Shown in pieces: positions 32,919 to 43,107 of a stretch of DNA of 64,000 nt (position 1 is the stretch's first letter; the number at the start of each line of letters is the position of its first letter). The position numbers and the translations under genes were made by a program. The stretch spans positions 1 to 64,000 of the forward strand of contig JAOMCO010000003.1 of the NCBI GenBank assembly GCA_028345055.1, written 5' to 3'. This DNA is from Candidatus Thioglobus sp. (GTDB lineage Bacteria > Pseudomonadota > Gammaproteobacteria > PS1 > Pseudothioglobaceae). The notes beneath the pieces were generated by a model. That model did not search any database. It saw only the letters and a program-made list of their open reading frames with translations, and had not been told where the DNA came from.

Positions 32919-34070
32919 TTAGTCGCTAGATCCTATAAACGACTGAGCTATTTTTCGAGAAAGTTGGTCATTTTCCATGACACTTTCTAATGTGTCAAGA
33001 TGTTGAGTCGGGGCCTCTTTAAGTGTTTTTTCAATAATTTTTGCAATATCTAAAAACCTCACTTTGTTTTGTAAAAAAGCTTCAACAGCTACCTCATTGG
33101 CTGCATTGAGGGTGCAAGGCGCACTTTTTCCTATAGCAATCGCATCATACGCCAGTTCTAGGCACTTGTATTTTTTCATATCAGGGCTTCGAAAATCTAG
33201 CGATGACTCTTTTGTCAGGTCAAGTTCTTTAACTCCTGAGCTTTGTCTTCTAGGATAAGAAAGTGCATAGGATATTGCGCTCCTCATATCTGGCAAACCA
33301 AGCTGAGATAGAACACTTCCGTCATTAAAATACACAAACGAATGAACAATGCTTTGTGGGTGAACAATAACCTCAATTTCACTTGAGGCCAACCCAAATA
33401 AAAAGCTTGCCTCAATCACCTCTAAGCCTTTGTTCATCATTGTTGCTGAATCAACGGAGATTTTTTTACCCATTTTCCAATTGGGATGATCACATGCTTG
33501 AGATGGAGTCACAGAGTGAAGTTCGTCAAATGGCACGTCTAAAAAAGGACCTCCTGAGGCGGTCAATTGTATTTTATTAAGACCATCACTTCCACCTTTG
33601 AGACATTGAAAAATCGCACTATGTTCAGAGTCAACAGGTATGATTTCAGCTCCTGATTTTTTTGCAAGATTGATCAAAAGAGTGCCGCCTAAGACCAATG
33701 ACTCCTTATTCGCTAGCATAATTCTTTTGCCAGCTTTTGCTGCGCTGAAGGTTGATGAAATACCGGCACTACCAACAATTGCAGCCATAACAAAGTCTGT
33801 ATTTTTATGAGAGGCTATGGCGTTAAGTGAATCTTTGCCACATAAAACCTCAGTTTCAGATGGGACAGCTTGTTTAAGTTTTTCTGCTGCAGCTTCATCC
33901 ATCAAAACCGCAAAAGAGGGCCGATGATTTTTACAAATATTAAGAAGCCCCTTCCAGTCGGAGTGGGCACTTACCGCAAAAACTCTATACTCGTTTAGAT
34001 GGCGGGAGATGACATTTAAGGTGCTAAGTCCAATAGAGCCAGTTGCCCCTAAAATTGTTATGTTTTTCAC
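32919..34070 (-). CDS. dxr: 1-deoxy-D-xylulose-5-phosphate reductoisomerase
   Basis: ILGATGSIGLSTLNVI, LANKESLV, PVDSEHSAIFQ. Confidence 0.98.
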   Translation of the reverse strand: MKNITILGATGSIGLSTLNVISRHLNEYRVFAVSAHSDWKGLLNICKNHRPSFAVLMDEAAAEKLKQAVPSETEVLCGKDSLNAIASHKNTDFVMAAIVGSAGISSTFSAAKAGKRIMLANKESLVLGGTLLINLAKKSGAEIIPVDSEHSAIFQCLKGGSDGLNKIQLTASGGPFLDVPFDELHSVTPSQACDHPNWKMGKKISVDSATMMNKGLEVIEASFLFGLASSEIEVIVHPQSIVHSFVYFNDGSVLSQLGLPDMRSAISYALSYPRRQSSGVKELDLTKESSLDFRSPDMKKYKCLELAYDAIAIGKSAPCTLNAANEVAVEAFLQNKVRFLDIAKIIEKTLKEAPTQHLDTLESVMENDQLSRKIAQSFIGSSD

Positions 34071-34873
34071 AGCACAAATACCACAAATAGCACAAATATT
34101 GGAGCAGAAGCAGTAAGGCTATCAATACGGTCTAAAAGCCCACCATGCCCAGGTATTATGCTGCCACTATCTTTCTGATTGCTAATCCGCTTCAAGACAC
34201 TTTCAAATAGGTCTCCAAGAATTGAAACCAAAGAGACTATCAAAGCTAAAAAGCAAAATACTAAAAAGTCTTTTACTGTTGGACTTTGTATGCTACTCAA
34301 GACATAGGCAATAGCAACCACTTGTGCAAGAATGACTCCACCATAAGCCCCTTCCCATGTCTTATTTGGGCTGACATTGGGGCACAGCTTTTTATTGCCA
34401 AATAGTCTTCCTGAGAAATAAGCCCCAATATCAGCAGCCCAAATGTATAGCAGCAAAAGCAATACTAAAGACCTTTCTTGTGAGTGAAGTAGTGATAAAG
34501 ACGCAGCCATTGGAACAAATAAAAAGAGGCCATTGATTAGACCTATACCCATATTTCCGTTGAGAAGATTTGAGTTTTTTGGATGACTTAGAATAATGAA
34601 AAATGCACTAAGCCACCAAGCTAAAGTTGCATAAAGAGCAACCTTAAGAGTCGATGGACTAATAGGCAATAGGAATAAACAGGTTAAAATGACAATAATA
34701 TAAATAGACTTGTTTGAAAATAGGCTTAACTTGATAAGACTGCAATACTCCCATGAGGCAATAATAACCATTATGCTAAGAACTAATGAAAACCAAAAAG
34801 AGCTCAAAAATAGAGTTCCAAAAATGACTATTGGAGCCAAGATCAGTGCAGTTACGATTCGCTGAGATAGCAC
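34067..34873 (-). CDS. cdsA: Phosphatidate cytidylyltransferase
   Basis: C-terminal LGDLFESVLKRISNQKDSGSIIPGHGGLLDRIDSL. Confidence 0.97.
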   Translation of the reverse strand: MLSQRIVTALILAPIVIFGTLFLSSFWFSLVLSIMVIIASWEYCSLIKLSLFSNKSIYIIVILTCLFLLPISPSTLKVALYATLAWWLSAFFIILSHPKNSNLLNGNMGIGLINGLFLFVPMAASLSLLHSQERSLVLLLLLYIWAADIGAYFSGRLFGNKKLCPNVSPNKTWEGAYGGVILAQVVAIAYVLSSIQSPTVKDFLVFCFLALIVSLVSILGDLFESVLKRISNQKDSGSIIPGHGGLLDRIDSLTASAPIFVLFVVFVL

Positions 34874-35628
34874 TATATGTTTCCTTTGCGCTGACCATAA
34901 CGACGCTCTCTAAGATGAAAATCCTCAATTGCATCATCTAGAGCTTTTTCATTAAAATCAGGCCATAAAGTATTACAAAAATAGAATTCGCTATAGGCGA
35001 TATCCCATAGAAGAAAATTACTAAGCCTAACTTCACCGCTGGTTCGAATCAATAAGTCAACTTTTGGAAGAGTCGAAAGCGATGTATATTTATTAAATAA
35101 AGCCGTATTAATCTTCTCTGGATCTATGCTTCCATTAGCTACGTTTTGGGCAATTTTTTTTGCAGACTCTGTAATATCCCATTGACCACCATAGTTAGCT
35201 GCTATAACAAGAGTTAAGCCAGTATTCTCCTCAAGGCTAGATTCTGCCTCTTCAGCTAAAGATATAATTTCTGGAGTAAAAACTGATAAATCACCAATAA
35301 TTTTAAGCTTAATATTATTCTCTTTGAGTTTTCTTGTTTCAGTTTTAAGAACTGATAAAAATAGTTTAAATAGAAGACTAACCTCTTCGTTTGAGCGCTT
35401 CATATTCTCACTACTAAATGCAAATAAGGTCAATACTTTAATCCCTAAAATAGCACTATATTTGACAATTTTTCTAACTGTTTGAACCCCTTTTTGGTGT
35501 CCACTTGAGCGAGGAAGGTGTCTAGCTTTTGCCCACCTACCATTTCCATCCATAATGATAGCTATATGTTTAGGCGCTGGCTTTCTTAGAGTTTTATGAC
35601 TGTCTTTTTTTGAGCTCATAGAGCGCAA
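34873..35628 (-). CDS. uppS: Undecaprenyl diphosphate synthase
   Basis: IAIIMDGNGRWAKAR, LIRTSGEVRLSNFLLWDIAYSEF. Confidence 0.97.
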   Translation of the reverse strand: MRSMSSKKDSHKTLRKPAPKHIAIIMDGNGRWAKARHLPRSSGHQKGVQTVRKIVKYSAILGIKVLTLFAFSSENMKRSNEEVSLLFKLFLSVLKTETRKLKENNIKLKIIGDLSVFTPEIISLAEEAESSLEENTGLTLVIAANYGGQWDITESAKKIAQNVANGSIDPEKINTALFNKYTSLSTLPKVDLLIRTSGEVRLSNFLLWDIAYSEFYFCNTLWPDFNEKALDDAIEDFHLRERRYGQRKGNI

Positions 35629-35740
35629 TTATACCCACTAGAGTTAAAGTTGCCCATTCTAAAGTGATCCAATTTGAGTGTTAATTTTGTAGTCTATTTG
35701 TTCCCTAGATCTTAGTGCTTTATGCGGTAAAATTAAATTT

Positions 35741-36514
35741 ATGAGTTTAGCAAAAAGAATAATTCCATGTTTAGATGTTCGAGATGGAAGGGTAGTTAAA
35801 GGTGTTAAATTTATAGATATAAAAGATGCTGGTGACCCAGTCGAGGTTGCAAAACGATATGATCGAGAGGGAGCAGACGAGATTACTTTTCTTGATATTA
35901 CGGCCTCCCATGAAGGTCGAGATACAACAGTGGCTATGGTAGAAAAAATTGCTGAACAAGTATTCATTCCGCTTACAGTTGGAGGGGGTATTCGAAAAGC
36001 ACAGGACGTTAGAGCTATGCTTAAAGCAGGCGCCGACAAGGTTGCAGTCAATTCTGCAGCTATTTTTGATCCAGGATTAATTAATGAACTATGCGGTATT
36101 TTTGGGTCTCAGTGCATCGTTATTGCTATAGATGCGAAAAAACTCTCTTCCAGCCCCTTGAGGTGGGAAATTTATACCCATGGTGGACGCAAACCTACAG
36201 GAATTGATGCTGTAGAATGGGCTGTTAAAATGACACAAGGGGAGGCTGGAGCCGGTGAGATTCTTCTGACATCTATGGATAGGGATGGCACCAAAAATGG
36301 CTTTGATCTTGAATTAACAAAGGCAGTCTCTGATGCAGTAGATGTTCCTGTGATTGCATCTGGAGGAGTTGGGAGTCTTGAACATTTAGCAGAAGGTGTC
36401 ATTCATGGTGGTGCAGACGCAGTCCTCGCTGCCAGCATATTTCATTTTGCTGAATTCACTGTTGAAGAGGCTAAAAAGTCAATGCAAGAGTGGGGCATAG
36501 AAGTTAGGCTTTAG
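35741..36514 (+). CDS. hisF: Imidazole glycerol phosphate synthase subunit HisF
   Basis: [37 protein letters not shown]. Confidence 0.98.
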   Translation: MSLAKRIIPCLDVRDGRVVKGVKFIDIKDAGDPVEVAKRYDREGADEITFLDITASHEGRDTTVAMVEKIAEQVFIPLTVGGGIRKAQDVRAMLKAGADKVAVNSAAIFDPGLINELCGIFGSQCIVIAIDAKKLSSSPLRWEIYTHGGRKPTGIDAVEWAVKMTQGEAGAGEILLTSMDRDGTKNGFDLELTKAVSDAVDVPVIASGGVGSLEHLAEGVIHGGADAVLAASIFHFAEFTVEEAKKSMQEWGIEVRL

Positions 36515-36573
36515 CAAGTTGAGTTTTTAATATCTTAAGCGTATCATTACGCAATTTTGAATTTAGTAAAGAC

Positions 36574-37110
36574 ATGACCTTTAAAAAAGAATTTTGGGCA
36601 CTTTTATCAATATTTCTCCTACCAATTGGCCTTGGAACTTTGTTTTTTTATTTGAATCCAGGTTACTTCAGCCAAAATACGGTTAATTATGGTGAGCTTA
36701 TTAGTCCAGTAATAGTCACGGAGAAGTCTGATATCGAGCTTATGGGAGATGCCTCACTAGATGGTATTTGGACTTTTGCTTATTTAACTGAGAGTTGTGA
36801 TTCGCTTTGTGACAAAGCCGTTGAAGACGTTAAGACGATCCGTACGCTTATTAATATGGATATGCGGCGCATACAAAGAGTTCTGATTGCCAAAGATGGG
36901 TCCAGGCCTTCCCAAGAGGATGAAAGCCTAATTCTTGCAAGTATTAATGATGATGAACTGTCTGATAAGCTAGCAATCTTTCCTAAAAACTCGATTTTTC
37001 TAATCGATCCGATAGGAAACTTTATGCTCTATTACAATCCAACAGATATTAATGTCAAATTTGTTCTGAAGGACCTTAAGCGCCTCCTCAAATATTCTAG
37101 GCTTGGGTAA
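36574..37110 (+). CDS. SCO/thioredoxin-like membrane-anchored protein (hypothetical; cytochrome oxidase-associated)
   Basis: N-terminal TM, CDSLC (CxxxC), LIDPIGNFMLYY; abuts cyoE/ctaB. Confidence 0.55.
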   Translation: MTFKKEFWALLSIFLLPIGLGTLFFYLNPGYFSQNTVNYGELISPVIVTEKSDIELMGDASLDGIWTFAYLTESCDSLCDKAVEDVKTIRTLINMDMRRIQRVLIAKDGSRPSQEDESLILASINDDELSDKLAIFPKNSIFLIDPIGNFMLYYNPTDINVKFVLKDLKRLLKYSRLG

Positions 37111-38006
37111 TGAGCAGTTATCCATCATTAACAGACCTATTGGGGCTTTGTAAGCTTAAGGTTGTTTCGCTTATATTATTGACTGCTATAGTTGGAATGC
37201 TTTTGGCGGTTCCCTATTTCCCAAATCTATTTATCGTGCTCATCGCCTCTGCAGGAATATCTTTAGCCGCTATGTCTGCTGCAGTTTTTAACCATGTTGT
37301 CGATGAAAAAATTGATATTCAGATGTCTAGAACTGATCGTCGCCCTCTGCCACAAGGCAAAGTAACTAGAAAGCAGGCTTTGATATGGGGGCTATTTTTA
37401 GGTGTTTTGGGAATTGCGCTTTTGGTTGTGTTCGTTAATCTTTTAACTGCTGCGCTAACACTAATATCCTTAATAGGGTATGCAGTTTTCTATACGATGT
37501 ACTTAAAGAGAGCTACTCCACAAAATATAGTTATTGGTGGCGCTGCTGGAGCAGCGCCGCCTGTTCTAGGATGGACAGCAGTTGCTGGTTCAAATGGCAT
37601 TGAGTACGCACTTCTTCTCTTTCTAATTGTTTTTATATGGACCCCCCCACATTTTTGGGCTTTGGCTATCCATCGAAGAGAAGAATACAAAAAAGCAGAG
37701 ATCCCAATGTTGCCTGTTACCCACGGTCTGGAATTTACTAGAGTGCAGATTCTTTTGTATACAGTGCTTTTATTTCTTGTAACTTTGCTACCCTTTCTAA
37801 CAGGAATGAGTGGCTTGATATATTTAATTTGCGCAGTATCTCTCGGAGCTCTTTTTTTAGGATATTCAATTAAGATTTTTCTAGAGCCAGACAATCCTAA
37901 AATTGCATTTAAGACCTTTAAGTATTCTATTAATTATTTAATGGTTTTGTTTGTTGGGCTTTTGGTAGACCATTATCTATTAATGAATTTTGGAGTGCTT
38001 CTATAG
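37110..38006 (+). CDS. cyoE: Protoheme IX farnesyltransferase
   Basis: NHVVDEKIDIQMSRTDRRPLPQG, polytopic UbiA family. Confidence 0.95.
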   Translation: MSSYPSLTDLLGLCKLKVVSLILLTAIVGMLLAVPYFPNLFIVLIASAGISLAAMSAAVFNHVVDEKIDIQMSRTDRRPLPQGKVTRKQALIWGLFLGVLGIALLVVFVNLLTAALTLISLIGYAVFYTMYLKRATPQNIVIGGAAGAAPPVLGWTAVAGSNGIEYALLLFLIVFIWTPPHFWALAIHRREEYKKAEIPMLPVTHGLEFTRVQILLYTVLLFLVTLLPFLTGMSGLIYLICAVSLGALFLGYSIKIFLEPDNPKIAFKTFKYSINYLMVLFVGLLVDHYLLMNFGVLL

Positions 38007-38008
38007 AA

Positions 38009-38200
38009 ATGAAATCTTTGATGCTGGTTTTTAGAGCTGTGCTTTCAGCTATGATTGGGGTTGGAAAAAAGAAAAACCTAGCTCAAGATTTTGATGCTAC
38101 AGAAAAAACAGGTCCGTGGCCTTATATTGTCGTTGGTCTAATTATGACTCTTCTATTTGTCAGCTCATTAATTTTAGCAGTTAGGCTAATCCTTCCCTAA
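38009..38200 (+). CDS. DUF2970-type small membrane protein
   Basis: 63 aa, FRAVLSAMIGVGKKKNLAQDF...GPWPYIVVGLIMTLLFV. Confidence 0.75.
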   Translation: MKSLMLVFRAVLSAMIGVGKKKNLAQDFDATEKTGPWPYIVVGLIMTLLFVSSLILAVRLILP

Positions 38201-38905
38201 AGCCTCGATGATCTTGTCGAGAGCATTCGCCATAGGCTCTGGATTATGAGGGTTTGTTAAAAGCGCAACTAACTCTAATTTTGGATTAAAGAGTAAATAG
38301 CTACTAGTGTGATCAATATCATAGTGTGCAACTTTTGATGAACTTTGATTTTCATCGGTCACCATCTTATTAGAATCATGGGAATGCTCATGATCGCTAT
38401 GATCCTCCTCGGCCGTTTCTTGAGACTTAACTACTTCATGATAAACACCAAGTGTTTTGCTGATCAGCATAAGCTCATCCTGATTCGCGGTTAAACCTCG
38501 AAAGGATGGATTAAAAGCACTTGCAAAGTTATCCAACTTTCCAATATCTCTATTGGGGTCAACAGAAATAAACACAACCTGAAGCTGGTCGCTTTTGCCC
38601 ATAAGCTGATGTGCTTGATTTATTTTGGAAAGGTCAATTGGACAAACATCAGGACATGATGTGAAACCAAAATAGAGAAGAGCCCATTTGTCATTTGTTA
38701 CATCTGACAAATGAGTCTGTATTGATGAGTCATTAACAAAGTTAAGTTTGTCTGAAACAGATTTTGCTTCAGGATATAAAGACGCAGCTGGAGCAACAGA
38801 TTTTTTCAATTCTTCAATACTAGGCTTACTATCCATAAAAAAGAAAAAAACAGCACCAATAATTGCTAAGAGAATTAGCAAATAAATTTGAATTGATTTT
38901 GTCAT
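38186..38905 (-). CDS. SCO1/SenC copper chaperone
   Basis: FGFTSCPDVCPIDL CxxxC, VFISVDPNRD, conserved His near the C-terminus. Confidence 0.93.
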   Translation of the reverse strand: MTKSIQIYLLILLAIIGAVFFFFMDSKPSIEELKKSVAPAASLYPEAKSVSDKLNFVNDSSIQTHLSDVTNDKWALLYFGFTSCPDVCPIDLSKINQAHQLMGKSDQLQVVFISVDPNRDIGKLDNFASAFNPSFRGLTANQDELMLISKTLGVYHEVVKSQETAEEDHSDHEHSHDSNKMVTDENQSSSKVAHYDIDHTSSYLLFNPKLELVALLTNPHNPEPMANALDKIIEALGKD

Positions 38906-38935
38906 AATGTAATCAAAATAAGAGACATATGTTTT

Positions 38936-39904
38936 TTAAATAGCGTTTTCTTTTGAGAACATTTTATGCGCCAGGTTGACTAGACTTAAAAGCAGTGCAA
39001 GTCCGACTACATTATGCATTGTGGCAGCGAACATTGGTAGAGACATCACAACATTGATGATCCCCAGTGCAACTTGAATTGTTAAAAGAGCAAGCACAAT
39101 ATAGACACTCTTTTTTAATGCCATATAATTTCTTAAAGCAAATGATAAGGCAATTATTGCAGCAGTCACAACCAGCGCCCCTATTCGATGTACCATTTGA
39201 ATGGCTGTCCTTGTTTGGTTCTCAAGAACGCCAAACTCATAATCAATACCCAGGGGGCCCCAGTAGTATGCATTCTTAAAGTCCATATCATCAGGCCACA
39301 TTTCTCCTAAACAAGTAGGGAAATAGTCTCCACAAGAGAGTGCGGCATAGTTGGTACTTGTCCAACCACCTAAAAAAATTTGAAAGACCAAAAGTATAGC
39401 AACAATGACAAGCATTATTTTGTGATTACTTAAGATTGGCTTATCAAGATTGAGGGGTTTTCGTTCATTAAGAAGAAGCCAAAAAAGAAGAGTAGTAGTT
39501 GAGAAGCCGCCCAGAAGATGCATAGTAACTATTCCAGGATGAACTAATTCAGTCACTGTCCACATCCCTAAAGCGCCCTGAAAGCCAACCAACAAAAGTA
39601 GAGCAGTTGGAAGCTTAATAGAGCGAAGTGTATCTGGTCTTCGAAAAATTGCCAATAAAAATATTACAACAATTGACAAACCAAGGATGGAGGCAGCATA
39701 CCTGTGAATCATCTCTTTCCATGCTTTTGCAATATCAAGAGGCCTGTCATATTCTGCAGATATGACATCAGGAACTAGAAGTTGCCCATAGCATCCGGGC
39801 CAATCTGGACAGCCAAGACCTGCGTCAGCAAGACGAGTATACGCTCCCAAAATAACGACTATAAGTGCCAAAATAAAGGAGAGGTTGAGTGCTTTTGAGT
39901 ACAT
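38936..39904 (-). CDS. ctaA: Heme A synthase (COX15/CtaA)
   Basis: TRLADAGLGCPDWPGCYGQ, EMIHRYAAS, QMVHRIGAL. Confidence 0.95.
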   Translation of the reverse strand: MYSKALNLSFILALIVVILGAYTRLADAGLGCPDWPGCYGQLLVPDVISAEYDRPLDIAKAWKEMIHRYAASILGLSIVVIFLLAIFRRPDTLRSIKLPTALLLLVGFQGALGMWTVTELVHPGIVTMHLLGGFSTTTLLFWLLLNERKPLNLDKPILSNHKIMLVIVAILLVFQIFLGGWTSTNYAALSCGDYFPTCLGEMWPDDMDFKNAYYWGPLGIDYEFGVLENQTRTAIQMVHRIGALVVTAAIIALSFALRNYMALKKSVYIVLALLTIQVALGIINVVMSLPMFAATMHNVVGLALLLSLVNLAHKMFSKENAI

Positions 39905-40257
39905 GTAAATCCTTACAAATTGTGGCTAACCATTTTAAAGACTTTATTGGCAGCTTGATTAAAATTCAAAAATATATGCACTTGATATTTGGTCATTGAA
40001 TCCTTTTTTTCAAGTCTATAAATACATTTTATTTAAATTCATTCAAGTGTTGAAAAATGTTCAATGAAAATTGAGAATAAAGGTCAATAAATACTTGGTA
40101 AATTGCGCAGAAACAGGTATCATTTGATTGCTTTTTTTATTTGCACTTGCAATTAATTAAAAGGCTCCTATATACAGGACAATTATGAACATATTTATCA
40201 ACCATTGACTCTTGATGGTTATTGAGTAATATGATTAAGGATTAATTCGGAGAATCT

Positions 40258-41379
40258 ATGAAATTATTGTTGACTTTTACTGGCGCTATTGCAGCATTGA
40301 TTGGCTCTAAATCTGCTTTTGCAGAGTACACTCTCAATATGACAAAAGGCATTACCGATTTAAGCCAGGACATTTACTGGCTTCATATGATGGCTTTTTG
40401 GGTGTGCGTAGCTATTGGTGTAGTCGTCTTTGGCGCAATGTTCTATTCAATAGTAGCGCATAGAAAGTCTAAGGGAGCTAAAGCTGCAAATTTTCATGAA
40501 AGCACAACAGTAGAATTTATTTGGACGGGAATTCCAATTCTTATATTAATAGCAATGGCAATTCCAGCGTCAAAAACTCTGATTGATATTGAAGTCTTAG
40601 AGAAAGCGGACATGACAGTTAAGGTAACTGGAATTCAGTGGAAGTGGCAATACGATTATCCTGAGGAAGGAATCAGTTTTGTTTCAAATCTTGCGCAGTC
40701 ATCTAGAGACGTTATCAAGGCTTCGCCTGAAGAGCGTGAAGCTGTTCACAATGAGAGCACTTACCTCCGCTCTGTTGACAAGCACTTAGTTCTTCCTGTT
40801 GATACAACAGTTAGATTTCTAATTACCTCAAATGATGTAATCCATAATTGGTGGGTGCCTGCATTTGGCGTTAAGCAAGATGCTAATCCTGGTTTCATTA
40901 ATGATGCCTGGGCAAAGCCTAATGAGATTGGAACTTACAGAGGCCAATGTGCTGAGCTTTGTGGTAAAGACCATGGCTTTATGCCAATTGTAGTTGATGT
41001 TGTTTCTAAGGCCGACTACGCAGCCTGGGTTGAGAGTAAGCAGGCAGAAAAAGTTGCTGAATTAGCAAGTGCCACTCAAGAATGGACAGAGGCAGAATTG
41101 GTTGCTAGGGGCGAAGAAGTTTACAATGCCAATTGTTCAGGATGCCACCAAAAAGATGGCTCAGGTATTCCGGGAGTTTTCCCAGCAATGATAGGTTCTG
41201 AAGTAACAAATGGCCCTGCAGATTATCAGATAGGCATGGTTTTAAACGGCTTAAGGGGTATGCCAGCATTTAAGATGCTTAGTGACACAGATATTGCATC
41301 GGTAATTACCTACGAAAGAAGATCTTTTGGCAACAATGGATCCGTTGTTCAACCATCAGATGTTACATCTGCACGTTAA
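40258..41379 (+). CDS. coxB: Cytochrome c oxidase subunit II with fused C-terminal cytochrome c domain
   Basis: CuA motif CAELCGKDHGFM; C-terminal NCSGCHQKDGSGIPGVFPA. Confidence 0.96.
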   Translation: MKLLLTFTGAIAALIGSKSAFAEYTLNMTKGITDLSQDIYWLHMMAFWVCVAIGVVVFGAMFYSIVAHRKSKGAKAANFHESTTVEFIWTGIPILILIAMAIPASKTLIDIEVLEKADMTVKVTGIQWKWQYDYPEEGISFVSNLAQSSRDVIKASPEEREAVHNESTYLRSVDKHLVLPVDTTVRFLITSNDVIHNWWVPAFGVKQDANPGFINDAWAKPNEIGTYRGQCAELCGKDHGFMPIVVDVVSKADYAAWVESKQAEKVAELASATQEWTEAELVARGEEVYNANCSGCHQKDGSGIPGVFPAMIGSEVTNGPADYQIGMVLNGLRGMPAFKMLSDTDIASVITYERRSFGNNGSVVQPSDVTSAR

Positions 41380-41394
41380 TTTAAGGAGAAATAC

Positions 41395-43008
41395 ATGAGC
41401 TCAACAACAGCGGCAGCAGCACACGACGATCACCACCATGGCCCTGAAAAAGGACTCCTAAGGTGGGTTAAGACAACTAACCATAAAGATATTGGAACTC
41501 TTTACTTGTGGTTTTCTTTTGCAATGCTCTTGGTGGGAGGCGCATTTGCTATGGGCATCCGATCCGAGTTATTACAGCCCGGACTTCAATTGTTTGAACC
41601 TCAGTTCTACAATCAGCTGACAACAATGCATGGACTAATCATGGTATTTGGTGCCATTATGCCTGCTTTTGTAGGCTTGGCAAACTGGCTTATACCTATG
41701 ATGGTCGGAGCTCCCGATATGGCGCTTCCAAGAATGAATAACTGGAGCTTCTGGATATTGCCCTTCGCAGGTACAATTCTCTTAAGTACATTTTTTATGG
41801 AAGGAGGAGCGCCTGCATTTGGATGGACTTTTTATGCTCCACTCTCAACAACGTTTGCACCAGACTCAACAGACTTCTTTATATTTGCAATTCACTTATT
41901 AGGCTTTTCATCAATTATGGGGGCAATCAATATTATTGCAACAGTCCTTAATATGCGAGCACCAGAAATGAGACTAATGGATATGCCACTTTTTGTATGG
42001 ACTTGGTTAATTACCTCATTCTTATTAATTGGCGCTATGCCAGTTTTGGCTGGAGCTGTGACCATGATGCTCACAGATCGAAACTTTGGAACTGCATTTT
42101 TTGATGCAGCAGGCGGTGGAGATCCTGTCATGTTCCAGCATATCTTTTGGTTCTTTGGCCATCCTGAAGTATATATTATGATTTTGCCGGCCTTTGGTAT
42201 TATCTCCCACATTATTCCAACCTTTTCAAGAAAGCCACTGTTTGGTTATTCTTCAATGGTTTATGCAACCGCGTCAATCGCATTCTTGTCTTACATTGTT
42301 TGGGCTCACCACATGTTCCTGACCGGGATGCCGGTGGCAGGTGAACTCTACTTCATGTATGCAACAATGCTAATTGCAGTCCCTACGGGAGTGAAAGTAT
42401 TTAACTGGGTTGCAACGATGTGGAAGGGCTCAATGACATTTGAAACTCCAATGCTATGGGCGCTGTCCTTTGTGTTCTTATTTACGATTGGCGGCTTCTC
42501 AGGATTAATGCTTGGAATAGCGCCTGCTGATATTCAGTACCATGATACTTATTTTGTTGTTGCCCACTTCCACTATGTTCTGGTAACAGGGGCATTATGG
42601 GGGATTATTGCTGCAGTGTTTTATTGGCTTCCTAGGTGGACTGGAAGAATGTACAACGAGAGACTAGCAAAAATCCACTTTTGGATCGCTATGATTTCTG
42701 TTAATGTAACATTTTTCCCGCAACACTTCATAGGGCTGGCAGGTATGCCGCGTCGTATTCCTGACTATGCATTGCAATTTGCTGATTTTAACTTTATTTC
42801 ATCAATAGGCTCTTTTGCTTTTGGTCTTTCATTTCTTTTATTTACCTATATTATTGTTGACTGCATCCGAAATGGTAAGCTAGCCGAGGCAAGACCATGG
42901 GAAAGCGCTAAAGGCTTAGAGTGGACTTTGCCTTCACCTGCTCCATACCACAGTTTTGATGAGCCACCAACAAGAGCAGAAATTTTGGCTGAGTCTCAGC
43001 ATAGCTAA
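41395..43008 (+). CDS. coxA: Cytochrome c oxidase subunit I
   Basis: FFGHPEVYIMILPAFGIISHI, haem-copper ligands, VVAHFHYVLVTGA. Confidence 0.98.
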   Translation: MSSTTAAAAHDDHHHGPEKGLLRWVKTTNHKDIGTLYLWFSFAMLLVGGAFAMGIRSELLQPGLQLFEPQFYNQLTTMHGLIMVFGAIMPAFVGLANWLIPMMVGAPDMALPRMNNWSFWILPFAGTILLSTFFMEGGAPAFGWTFYAPLSTTFAPDSTDFFIFAIHLLGFSSIMGAINIIATVLNMRAPEMRLMDMPLFVWTWLITSFLLIGAMPVLAGAVTMMLTDRNFGTAFFDAAGGGDPVMFQHIFWFFGHPEVYIMILPAFGIISHIIPTFSRKPLFGYSSMVYATASIAFLSYIVWAHHMFLTGMPVAGELYFMYATMLIAVPTGVKVFNWVATMWKGSMTFETPMLWALSFVFLFTIGGFSGLMLGIAPADIQYHDTYFVVAHFHYVLVTGALWGIIAAVFYWLPRWTGRMYNERLAKIHFWIAMISVNVTFFPQHFIGLAGMPRRIPDYALQFADFNFISSIGSFAFGLSFLLFTYIIVDCIRNGKLAEARPWESAKGLEWTLPSPAPYHSFDEPPTRAEILAESQHS

Positions 43009-43106
43009 TGTCAAATAAGCGAAATAAAGGTGTAGGAAGAACGGCGCTTATAGTTGCCATACTAGCAATAGGATTATATGCTGCAACCATAGTGCTTAAC
43101 AGCTGA
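43008..43106 (+). CDS. Small (32 aa) membrane protein, probable cytochrome oxidase small assembly protein
   Basis: MSNKRNKGVGRTALIVAILAIGLYAATIVLNS*; TAATG overlap with coxA stop, stop 1 nt before ctaG ATG; not in ORF track. Confidence 0.8.
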   Translation: MSNKRNKGVGRTALIVAILAIGLYAATIVLNS

Positions 43107-43107
43107 T

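Noticed and set aside
35659-36051. 130-aa minus-strand ORF
   Set aside because: Antisense to hisF.
37490-37894. 134-aa minus-strand ORF
   Set aside because: Antisense to cyoE.
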